A DNA stretch of 64,000 bases from Tenggerimyces flavus. Its GTDB lineage: Bacteria > Actinomycetota > Actinomycetes > Propionibacteriales > Actinopolymorphaceae. How positions within the stretch are numbered: position 1 is the stretch's first letter; every line of letters starts with the position of its first letter. Location of the stretch: contig NZ_JAFBCM010000001.1 in the NCBI RefSeq assembly GCF_016907715.1, forward strand, positions 6,820,001 through 6,884,000. Reading direction: 5' to 3'. Below are positions 41,298-49,271 of this stretch, piece by piece. A program made the position numbers and the translations under genes. The notes under the pieces are model-generated. The model searched no databases. It had not been told where the DNA came from and saw nothing but the letters and a program-made list of their open reading frames with translations.

Positions 41298-41745
41298 CCC
41301 GGCAACGGAAATCCCCGGCTTCATCGAAACTACAAGAGGCCGGGGGCTCCACAAGAAGCCGCAACACGGCAGCAGACGGGAACGACAAGCGGGCCTTGCC
41401 CGGGGAACTGTTCCGGGGGGTGGGGCGGCGCGTGAAAATCTGGTGGCCGGGCCGGGGCGAGTCAAGGGCCGCAACGCGGTCGCGAAGCGACGTCGCCCCT
41501 CTGCGAAGCCGCCGCGGCGCCCTTGACGCGCCCCGGACCGGCCACCACAATCGACCGCCGCAACAGCCCGACCAGCTACTTCACCCAAGCACAGCAGGGA
41601 AAAGCAACAGCAAGAGCAGAAGCACAGCACCGTCCCCAAGAGGCGAAGGTGAAGAGGATGGGAGTGACGGTCGAGAGCTGGGAGCGACCGAGCGGTGGAC
41701 GATGTTGAAGAGGAAGTAGTGGGCTAGCGAGGCGCGGCATGGAGT
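41298..41745. repeat. Conserved non-coding leader of HNH copy B, with hairpin module
   Basis: The stretch matches the copy C leader throughout: the GGGGAACTGTTCCGGGG block (41403-41419), the GTGAAAATCTGG block, the hairpin module (41442-41547), the CGACCGCCGCAACAGCCC block (41553-41570), then AGCAACAGCAAGAGC and GTGAAGAGGATGGGAG. Long open frames on the opposite strand are low-complexity and unlikely to be genes. Confidence 0.85.
41442..41547. ncRNA. Candidate structured RNA or DNA hairpin module, copy B
   Basis: A 106-nt segment closed by GGTGGCCGG (41442-41450) pairing with CCGGCCACC (41539-41547), then CCGGGGCG with CGCCCCGG, then GTCAAGGGC with GCCCTTGAC. Inside are small hairpins: CCGCAACGCGG and TCGCGAAGCGA. 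Pairing is possible on either strand, so direction is unknown. It is present at copies B and C and absent from A. Confidence 0.5.
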
Positions 41746-41776
41746 GATGGTCGCGGGGTAAGCGCAAGGTGGCGGG

Positions 41777-41957
41777 CCGGTGGGTGACGTGACGGGCCGG
41801 TGGGTGACGTGACGGCCGGTGGGTGACGGCCGGTGGGTGACGTGACGGCCGGTGGGTGACGTGACGGGCCGGTGGGTGACGTGACGGCCGGTGGGTGACG
41901 TGACGGGCCGGTGGGTGACGTGACGGCCGGTGGGTGACGTGACGGCCGGTGGGTGAG
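41777..41957. repeat. Tandem array of ten 19-20-bp units
   Basis: Ten copies of CCGGTGGGTGA followed mostly by CGTGACG(G), with one copy shortened to 14 bp. There are no unique spacers, so it is not a CRISPR array. It encodes only a repetitive His/Pro/Arg string on the minus strand and is not a gene. Confidence 0.9.
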
Positions 41958-42811
41958 GTGAGAGGTGCGGGACTAGCCGGGATGGGACATGCGTGGGGAT
42001 GAGAAGGATGGCGGCTGGATGCGGCGGCGGGTGATGGCCGCGGGAGCGGCCGGAGTGGGAGCGATGGCCGCTGGCGGAAGACGGGTACTGGTCGCGGGAG
42101 TGGGAGCGATGACTTCCGGGTGGCATCGATGGATGGGTCCGAAAGTGGAGTGAAGGTGAGGTGATGGGCCGCTGGGTGGCAACGGTGGAGGGGCGGGAGC
42201 GACAGGCCTCGGAGTGCGGCTCGACACCCAATCACGAAACCACGACGACCACGCCCAGCCGCGCACCACAACCAGCGCGTCACGACCCGAACGGGCAGGA
42301 ACCGCTGCCCGGTGGGCGAAGTAGCGGCCGCCTGGGCGACGTCGCCACGCGGCGGATGAACAGACGGCTCGGTGAGTGCAGAGCCACGGTGAGGTGTCGG
42401 GGTAGTGGGCCGAGGCGGCGGCCCGGTGGACGAGGTCGCGGACGGAAGGTGACGTGCCGGGGTGAGGTCTCAGGGGTGGTGGACGAAGTCGCGGCCCAGA
42501 GGATGAGGCGACGGCCCTAGCGGGTGTGGCCGGGGGTAGGTGAAGTCACGGCACCGTGGGTCAAGTGACGGCCCGGGTAGACGGGTGGACAAAGACGGTG
42601 CGGGACAACGGAGACGGGTGATCACCGTCGGGGTGGGAGTGCGGCGCCGAGGGTCACGTGACGGCCCGTTGGGCGAGGCCTGGGGTGGGGTGAAGTCGCC
42701 CGCCACCCGCACGAGCAATCGCAACCCATCAAGTAACAGTCCGGCATCCGAGGCAACAAACAGCCCCCGCACGATGTCTTTAACGGTGAACGAACCGAAG
42801 GCGGGGGGTCG
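41958..42811. other. Gene-free stretch with decayed copies of the G-rich repeat
   Basis: No gene is recognisable. From about 42290 to 42690 there are degenerate relatives of the preceding array and of the palindromic element arm (for example GGTGGGCGAAGTAGCGGCC, GGTGGACGAAGTCGCGGCC, GGTAGGTGAAGTCACGGC and GTGGGTCAAGTGACGGCC). The last ~120 bp should hold the promoter of the glycosyltransferase operon; a GGCGGGGGG ribosome-binding site precedes its ATG. Confidence 0.6.
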
Positions 42812-43747
42812 ATGAAGCCGGCGCTGAGCGTTGTCGTTCCGTGCCACAACGAGGCGGAGGTGGTTACTGCTGCGCACGCGAGCCTCACCGGCGAGATCGC
42901 CGAGGTGGTGGACGACTACGAGCTGGTCTTCGTCGACGACGGCAGTACGGACGGCACGCTCGAGCTGATCCGCGTCCTCGCGGCCGAGGACGAACGGGTC
43001 CGGTTCGTCGCGTTCAGCCGCAACTTCGGCAAGGAAGCCGCCATGCTCGCCGGGCTCAGAGCTGCCAACGGCGAGGCCGTCGTGATCATCGATGCCGACC
43101 TGCAACACCCGCCGGAGCTCGTTCCCCGCATGCTCGAGCTGCACCGCAAAGGGTTCGACCAGGTCGTCGCCAGGCGCACCAGGACCGGCGACAAGCCGAC
43201 GCGGACGCTTGCGGCCAAGACGTACTACAAGGTGATGAACCGCCTCGTCGACGTCAAGCTCGTCGACGGCGTCGGCGACTTCCGGCTGCTGTCCCGCCGT
43301 GCGGTCGATGCCGTGCTCGCGCTCGGCGAGTACAACCGCTTCTCCAAGGGCCTGTTCTCCTGGATCGGCTACGAGCAGATCACGATCGAGTACGACAACG
43401 TCCAACGCGCCGGCGGCGACAGCAGCTGGACGTTCCGCAGCCTGCTCAACTATGGCATCGACGGCGTCCTCTCGTTCAACAACAGACCGCTCAGACTGTC
43501 CATCTACCTGGGCGGAATCGTCATCCTCGCATCCATGCTCTACGTGCTCTGGTTGACGATCCGCGTCGCACTCTTCGGTGTCGAGATGCCCGGCTACGTC
43601 ACCCTCGTCGCAGCGGTCGCCGGCCTCGGCGGCATCCAGCTGCTGTTCCTCGGCGTCATCGGCGAGTACATCGGCCGCATCTACTACGAGACCAAGCGCC
43701 GACCGCACTTCCTGGTCAAGGACAGCAACGTGCCCGGCCCATGGTGA
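42812..43747 (+). CDS. GT2 glycosyltransferase (polyprenyl-phosphate sugar synthase, GtrB/CsbB-like)
   Basis: A 311-residue membrane-anchored family 2 glycosyltransferase. The GT-A motifs are SVVVPCHNE, VDDGSTDGT (41-49), DADLQHP (94-100) and a late GDFRLLSR; two C-terminal hydrophobic segments (about 228-252 and 265-290) precede GEYIGRIYYETKRRP. This is the layout of enzymes that load a sugar onto undecaprenyl phosphate. Its last 7 bp overlap the GtrA-YfhO fusion gene, so the pair probably forms a surface-glycosylation system: sugar loading, flipping and transfer. Confidence 0.92.
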   Translation: MKPALSVVVPCHNEAEVVTAAHASLTGEIAEVVDDYELVFVDDGSTDGTLELIRVLAAEDERVRFVAFSRNFGKEAAMLAGLRAANGEAVVIIDADLQHPPELVPRMLELHRKGFDQVVARRTRTGDKPTRTLAAKTYYKVMNRLVDVKLVDGVGDFRLLSRRAVDAVLALGEYNRFSKGLFSWIGYEQITIEYDNVQRAGGDSSWTFRSLLNYGIDGVLSFNNRPLRLSIYLGGIVILASMLYVLWLTIRVALFGVEMPGYVTLVAAVAGLGGIQLLFLGVIGEYIGRIYYETKRRPHFLVKDSNVPGPW

Positions 43748-46734
43748 TCCTCAGGCAGGCTGTACGGTTCGGGCTCGTCGGCGTCGTCAACACCGGCACG
43801 TACCTCGCCTGCTATCTCGCCCTCCGCCTCGTCCTCCCCTACCTCGCGGCGCACGTCCTCGCGTTCGCCATCAGCACCGTCGGCTCGTTCTTCCTCAACT
43901 GCTGGTTCACCTACCGCGTAAGCCCCACCTGGAAGCGGTTCCTCCTCTTCCCCCTCACCACCGCCACCAACTTCGTGCTCACCACCGCGGGCGTGTACGT
44001 ACTCGTCGAGTGGATCGGCATGGACGAACGCCCCGCCCCACTCGTCGCCGCGGCGGCCGCGATCCCGGTCACGTTCCTCGTATCGCGTACGATCCTCGCC
44101 CCCAAGGACGAGCCCACAAGCAAACCCACACCGGCATGGGAGATCGTCACAGCCGCAGTACTCGCCACCGGCGTCTACCTCGGCACGCTGGTCGTCAGGA
44201 ACGTCTATCCCGCCGGCACCAACTCGATCCTGACCCACGATCTCAGCCATCAGTACGCCCCACTGTTCTCCTATCTCCGCCAGGCCGTCCTGGGTCCCGA
44301 AGGCCTGATGTTCAGCTGGCAGGCCGATCTCGGCATGAACCTCTTCCCACTCGCCGCCTACTACCTGGCCAGCCCGTTCAACGCGATCGCACTACTCGTC
44401 GGCGACAGCAACCTCCCCGAGGCGATCATCGCCGTCACGGCCGGCAAGCTCGCGCTCGCGGCCGCCACCATGGCCTGGTACCTCCGCCGAACGTTCCCCG
44501 GCCCGCGCCCGTTCGTCGTCGCCGCCGCCGTCACCTACTCGGCCATGAGCTGGGCGATCTTCAACGCCTCGAACCTCATGTGGCTGGACGCGCTCTACCT
44601 CCTGCCCCTCGTCCTCCTCGCGATCGAGCGACTCCTGGCCAGCCAGAGCATGCTGCCGCTCGCCGGCCTCACCGCCGCGACCATGATCGTCAACTACTAC
44701 GCGGGCATGATGACGATGCTGTTCGCCGGCCTCTACCTGGTCGTCCGGTACGTCGCCCTCCACCACACCCTCCAGACACGTGCCGCCCTGACCACCGCCG
44801 CGCGAGCCACGGCCGCCGTGGCGATCGGGCTGCTGTGCGCGGGCGTGGTGATCATCCCGTCCCTGCGGGCGATCCAGGACCGCTACGCGGCGCCGGAGGG
44901 CAACAGCGACGTTCCGCTCCCCTGGGCCGACTTCCTCGGCAGCCTGTACGGCGGAACGATGCTCGACAAGCTCAACGGCCCGCCGCATCTCGCGGTCGGC
45001 ACCGCCACGCTCGTCTTCGCGCTGGTGTTCTTCGCCGCCAAGAGAATCCCAAGACGCGAACGCGTCGGCTTCGGCCTCCTGCTCGCGTTTCTGATCGCGT
45101 CCTGCCAGGTGCCGTTCCTCTACCTGCTGTGGCACGGCTTCGAGCCGCCGACGAGCTACCCGCACCGGTTCGGGTTCGTCCTCTCGTTTCTCCTTGTGCT
45201 GTTGGGCTATCGCGCCGCCGTCACAGGGATCGGCAGGGTCGCGGCAACCGCCGCGGTCGGAGTGGCGGGGGCAGCACTCGCCACCGCGGCCTGGGTCGCC
45301 GGCGTACGACCCGCCCTGCTGCCGGAGAGAGTGCTGCTGTGGACGGCCGTCGTCGTCACTGCCGCCGCGACGATCGGCCTCGCGTACTTCCTGTTCCGCG
45401 GCAGAGAACGAATTCGAAGGCCGCTCGTCGCCGCGCTCGCGATCCTGCTAATCCTCGACGCGAGCGGAGCGGCCGCGTTGGCGTCGAAGAAGCTGGTCGT
45501 CGTCGACCGCGAGCTGTGGAGCCGACCCGGACCGGCCTGGTCCGCGGAGCTGCGAGCCGCGAACCCCCAGCAGGACGAGTTCTTCCGCGCGGACGCGACG
45601 AGCTACCGCACGCCGAACGACGCGCTCCGGTTCGGCAACTTCGCGATCACGCACTACTCGTCGATCACGAACGGCCGCGCCCACCGCGCCTTCCACGCGC
45701 TCGGCTTCTCCGACCCGCTTCCGAACGTGCGCTTCGACTACCAGGGCTCGACGCTGGTGACCGACGCGATGTTCGGCTTCCGGACCGTGCTCAGCGACCG
45801 GCCACTCACCCGCCCCGGCTTCGAGCTGGTGCGCCACGTTCCCGCCGAGCGGCCGTCGCCGTACCAGGAACCCTTGTTCGCCTACCGAAACGCGAACGCA
45901 CTGCCGGTCGGCTACTTCTTCGAGCCCGGAGGTCCGCTCGACTCGAAGAACCCGTTCACCAACCAGGAGAGTCTCCTCGGCGACGACAACCTCTTCACCG
46001 ACAGCTGCCAAAAGGATCCCGTCGTCACCGGCGGGACCGTGCGAGAACGCCCGGGCGCGATCGTCCTCACCCGCGACCCGGCGGTCAAATCCGCGACGCT
46101 GCGCTGGACCTGCCACGCCACCAGCACGCGTCAGCTCTACCTGTGGCACCAGGCCCCGTTCGACGCGAGCGACGTACGGATCGACGACGAGCCGACGATC
46201 ACCTACCCGACCAGGCAGGCGACCGGCCCGCTCGACCTGGGCCAGCGCACCGACACGACGTTCACGATCGAGTTCAGTACGCGCAGCAAGCGCGTCGCGC
46301 TTCCTCAACCTCTCGTACAAGGCCTGGACGTGGCGCGCTTCGACCGGTGGGTGAGCGGGCTGCGCGCCCGCTCGGCCACCGCGGTGCGCTGGACGTCGGC
46401 CGGGCTGGCCGTCGAGGTCGACGACGCGAAGGGCGGCCGGTTCTTCCTGTCCGTACCGCACATCTCCGGTTGGCAGGCCGAGGTTGACGGTCGTCCCGCA
46501 CCGATCCGGACCACCGCGGGTGCGTTCATCGGCCTCGACCTCGAGCCTGGTCGCCATCGGATCGAGCTCGCCTTTCGCCCGCCCGGCCTGCGCGCCGGCC
46601 TGCTGATGTCCTCCGTCGGCGCAGCCGGGCTGATCATGCTGGTCGCCGTGCCCGTACTCCGACGGCACCGTCGCGACAACGAAACGACGCTCTCGCGTGT
46701 CTCTTCACGCAAGGAACTCTCGAGTCACCACTAG
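43741..46734 (+). CDS. GtrA-YfhO fusion membrane protein
   Basis: A 997-residue protein joining two normally separate parts. Residues 1-125 form a GtrA domain with four membrane segments (RQAVRFGLVGVVNTGTYLAC; FLLFPLTTATNFVLTT), the putative flippase of lipid-linked sugars. From about 135 a YfhO-family region starts (LTHDLSHQYAPLFSYLRQAV; NASNLMWLDALYLLPLVL), with about a dozen membrane segments and a ~350-residue extracytoplasmic C-terminal part before a last membrane helix near 970. YfhO proteins transfer the flipped sugar to teichoic acid in Firmicutes. Fusion suggests hand-over of substrate. ATG 43741 overlaps the GT2 stop by 7 bp. Confidence 0.88.
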   Translation: MVILRQAVRFGLVGVVNTGTYLACYLALRLVLPYLAAHVLAFAISTVGSFFLNCWFTYRVSPTWKRFLLFPLTTATNFVLTTAGVYVLVEWIGMDERPAPLVAAAAAIPVTFLVSRTILAPKDEPTSKPTPAWEIVTAAVLATGVYLGTLVVRNVYPAGTNSILTHDLSHQYAPLFSYLRQAVLGPEGLMFSWQADLGMNLFPLAAYYLASPFNAIALLVGDSNLPEAIIAVTAGKLALAAATMAWYLRRTFPGPRPFVVAAAVTYSAMSWAIFNASNLMWLDALYLLPLVLLAIERLLASQSMLPLAGLTAATMIVNYYAGMMTMLFAGLYLVVRYVALHHTLQTRAALTTAARATAAVAIGLLCAGVVIIPSLRAIQDRYAAPEGNSDVPLPWADFLGSLYGGTMLDKLNGPPHLAVGTATLVFALVFFAAKRIPRRERVGFGLLLAFLIASCQVPFLYLLWHGFEPPTSYPHRFGFVLSFLLVLLGYRAAVTGIGRVAATAAVGVAGAALATAAWVAGVRPALLPERVLLWTAVVVTAAATIGLAYFLFRGRERIRRPLVAALAILLILDASGAAALASKKLVVVDRELWSRPGPAWSAELRAANPQQDEFFRADATSYRTPNDALRFGNFAITHYSSITNGRAHRAFHALGFSDPLPNVRFDYQGSTLVTDAMFGFRTVLSDRPLTRPGFELVRHVPAERPSPYQEPLFAYRNANALPVGYFFEPGGPLDSKNPFTNQESLLGDDNLFTDSCQKDPVVTGGTVRERPGAIVLTRDPAVKSATLRWTCHATSTRQLYLWHQAPFDASDVRIDDEPTITYPTRQATGPLDLGQRTDTTFTIEFSTRSKRVALPQPLVQGLDVARFDRWVSGLRARSATAVRWTSAGLAVEVDDAKGGRFFLSVPHISGWQAEVDGRPAPIRTTAGAFIGLDLEPGRHRIELAFRPPGLRAGLLMSSVGAAGLIMLVAVPVLRRHRRDNETTLSRVSSRKELSSHH

Positions 46735-46744
46735 AGGACGTCAG

Positions 46745-48496
46745 ATGTCGGGAAAGCCGAGCTTCTCGGTCCTGGGACCGCTGAAGGTCACCCGCGGCGG
46801 CCGGCCCGTGCGGGTGGGTCCGCCGCGCCTCCGCACGCTGCTGGCCTCGCTGCTGCTGCGGGCGAACCATCCAGTCCCCACGAGCGAGCTGGTCGAACGG
46901 CTGTGGAACGAGCGGCCGCCGAGCCAGCCTCGAGACGCGGTCCAGCTGTACGTGGTGCGGCTTCGGCAGGCGCTCGGTGACCCGCGGCTGATCCGGACCA
47001 CCCCGGGTGGCTATCAGCTCGAGCTGGACCCGACCCAGCTCGACCTGCTGCGGTTCGACCAGCTGCTCCGCCAGTCAGCAAAGGCATCCGAGACCGGACG
47101 TCGGGTCGAGCTCCTGACCGAGGCACTGCGGCTGTGGCGCGGTCCGATCTGCGTCGACCTCGACTCCGACGTTCTGCACGCGTTGGACGCCACGCCGGTG
47201 AACGAACGTCGGCTCGAGGCCGAGGAACAGCTCATCGACGACGAACTGTCGCTCGGCCACCACGCCAGCCAGCTCCCGCGACTGCGGCGGCTGCTCGCCG
47301 AGCATCCGCTCCGGGAACGGTTCTGCGGTCAGCTCATGCTGGCGCTCTACCGGTCTGGTCGTCAGGCCGAGGCCGTGCAGGCGTACACCGCGACGGCGGA
47401 CGTGCTCACACACGAGTTGGGCGTCAGCCCGGGACGCGAGCTGCGGGACCTCCATCGGGCCATCCTCGCCGCGGACCCTCGCCTGCTCGCCGCGGACACT
47501 CCGGCCGTGACCATCGCCGAACCCGTCCGGCCGGCGCAGCTACCCGCGGACACCCCCGCGTTCACCGGGCGTGTGAGGGAGGTCGAGGAGCTGCTCCACC
47601 TCGCCGGACAACCGGCAACGACGGTCCTCGCGAGCAGGATCGACGGCATGGCCGGCGTGGGCAAGACCGCGCTGGCGGTGCACGTGGCGCATCGGCTCGC
47701 GCCGGAGTTTCCCGATGGTCAGCTCTTCGTCGACCTGTACGGCTACACGGAGGGCCGATCGCCGTTGGCTCCCGGCGTCGTGCTCGCGCGCCTGCTGCGC
47801 GCGCTCGGCGTGCAGGACGAGTCCATCCCGGTCGAGCTCGACGAACGTGCCGCCCTGTACCGGAGCACGCTCGCCGGCCGCCGGATGATCGTCGTACTCG
47901 ACAACGCGCACGACGAGTCGCAGGTGCGACCGCTCCTCCCAGGCAGCCCGGGCTGCCTGCTCCTGATCACCAGCCGCCGGCGTCTGCGCACGATCGACGC
48001 CGACCATCAGCTCACGCTCGACGTGCTCCCCAAGGCAGACGCGATCGCGATGTTCACCAGGTCGCACGGACGAGAACGCGACGACTCCCGGCAGGCCGTC
48101 GACGAGCTCGTCGAGCTGTGCGGTCGCCTTCCTCTCGCCCTCAGGCACGCCGCGGAATTGTTCCGCTCCCGACCATTCTGGTCGGCTTCCCAGCTGACGG
48201 AACGGCTCCGAGAGGGAATATCCGAGGTAGACGCCGCCTTCGCATTGTCCTCTCGAGATCTCACGCGCGATCAGGAACGTGCCCTGCGGCTTTTCGGAAA
48301 GCACACCTGCGGCGAGCTCACGCCCCAGAGCACCGCCATTCTTCTGCATTCGACGGTGGCCGAATCGAGACGACTTCTGGAGGAGCTCGCGGACGCCCAG
48401 CTGGTCAAGGAACACGCGCCGGATCGCTACCGGCTTCACGTTCTCGCGCGGGCAACCTCGCTCAAGCAGATGAGCGCCGACGGAGCAGCCGCTTAG
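46745..48496 (+). CDS. SARP/AfsR-type transcriptional regulator with BTAD and NB-ARC domains
   Basis: A 583-residue regulator. Residues 1-95 form an OmpR-like winged helix (FSVLGPLKVTRGGRPVRV; VVRLRQALGDPRLIRTTPGG), about 100-245 the BTAD domain, and 270-580 an NB-ARC ATPase with Walker A GMAGVGKT (301-308) and MIVVLDNAHDESQV as Walker B. The usual C-terminal TPR region of AfsR is missing. ATG 46745 has AGAGGAC upstream. It follows the GtrA-YfhO gene by 10 bp and may regulate this surface-glycan cluster instead of an antibiotic cluster. Its 3' end overlaps a convergent gene by 35 bp. Confidence 0.9.
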   Translation: MSGKPSFSVLGPLKVTRGGRPVRVGPPRLRTLLASLLLRANHPVPTSELVERLWNERPPSQPRDAVQLYVVRLRQALGDPRLIRTTPGGYQLELDPTQLDLLRFDQLLRQSAKASETGRRVELLTEALRLWRGPICVDLDSDVLHALDATPVNERRLEAEEQLIDDELSLGHHASQLPRLRRLLAEHPLRERFCGQLMLALYRSGRQAEAVQAYTATADVLTHELGVSPGRELRDLHRAILAADPRLLAADTPAVTIAEPVRPAQLPADTPAFTGRVREVEELLHLAGQPATTVLASRIDGMAGVGKTALAVHVAHRLAPEFPDGQLFVDLYGYTEGRSPLAPGVVLARLLRALGVQDESIPVELDERAALYRSTLAGRRMIVVLDNAHDESQVRPLLPGSPGCLLLITSRRRLRTIDADHQLTLDVLPKADAIAMFTRSHGRERDDSRQAVDELVELCGRLPLALRHAAELFRSRPFWSASQLTERLREGISEVDAAFALSSRDLTRDQERALRLFGKHTCGELTPQSTAILLHSTVAESRRLLEELADAQLVKEHAPDRYRLHVLARATSLKQMSADGAAA

Positions 48497-49148
48497 CCCG
48501 ACCGAGGATACCCAGCAGGCGCCGCCCTGAGGACGAAGAGCGCAACAGTGCCTTGACGGTGACCGGTTGGGCTGCGGCATCGAGGTGCCGGCGCAGCTCC
48601 ACGGACAGCTTCTCCGCGTGCGCGGCGGCCTTCGCGAGGTGACCGAGCAGCGCCTGCTCGCTGCGCCTCCGGTCCGCCTCACCCGAGAGCAGAAGCCGCC
48701 GAACTTCCTGTGCACGTGGACGATTCCGAGCCATGCCCGCTTCCGCGATCGTTGCCGCCGAATGAGCGGCAGCCACCAGGACTCCCGTCGAGCCCGAGCC
48801 CGACCCCGTCGTACGCAACACCGCACACGGCCGCTCGCCGAGCAGCACCAGCCCGTCCCACTCCAGCCCAGGCAGGGCAGGCGACTGCGCGGTCGCGGCG
48901 GCCGGACCACCAAGCGCGACGAGAATCCGCGCCTTCGGACTCACCACCGAACGCAGCTCGGCAGCGACCCGGTCGAGCCACAACGGATCGAAGCCGGGAC
49001 GGTCGATGACCACGGTGTCGAAAGCGCCCTCGAGCTCCCACGCACCGTCGCCGTCCACCACGGTCGCGTCCCGGAACGGAAGCGCGAACGCGTCGGACCA
49101 GGAATCGGCGTCATCCATCACCACGAGCAGCTTGGCTTCGCTTTCCAT
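48462..49148 (-). CDS. Unrecognised protein with Rossmann-like start and charged coiled C-terminus
   Basis: A 228-residue soluble protein I cannot assign. The first half alternates strands and helices (AKLLVVMDDADSW; FDTVVIDRPGFDPLWLDRV; KARILVALGGPAAATA) in a Rossmann-like way, similar to the nucleotide- or SAM-binding proteins that accompany glycosyltransferases. The last third is helical and basic (AKAAAHAEKLSVELRRHLD through RAKRLLRRRSSA). It diverges from the large glycosyltransferase gene across 123 bp and overlaps the SARP gene end by 35 bp. Codon usage matches a real gene. Confidence 0.65.
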   Translation of the reverse strand: MESEAKLLVVMDDADSWSDAFALPFRDATVVDGDGAWELEGAFDTVVIDRPGFDPLWLDRVAAELRSVVSPKARILVALGGPAAATAQSPALPGLEWDGLVLLGERPCAVLRTTGSGSGSTGVLVAAAHSAATIAEAGMARNRPRAQEVRRLLLSGEADRRRSEQALLGHLAKAAAHAEKLSVELRRHLDAAAQPVTVKALLRSSSSGRRLLGILGRAKRLLRRRSSA

Positions 49149-49271
49149 GATTTCACGCTAGCGCATTTCCACGGTGAGTTCTCGCGGCGAATGAAGGAGA
49201 TCTGAAGGCCGTTTGACAACGCTCCATGACACAGTTCGACGAGCAATTGTCGGTCGAAAGGCAAGGGTGGA

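Noticed and set aside
41777-41957. CRISPR array or a repetitive His/Pro protein gene on the minus strand
   Set aside because: Units are contiguous without spacers, and the minus-strand frames have no start signal or plausible protein composition.
43578-46487. 969-codon alternative-frame protein over the GtrA-YfhO gene
   Set aside because: Very Arg/Pro-rich, no hydrophobic segments or motifs; the other frame gives a clear membrane protein.
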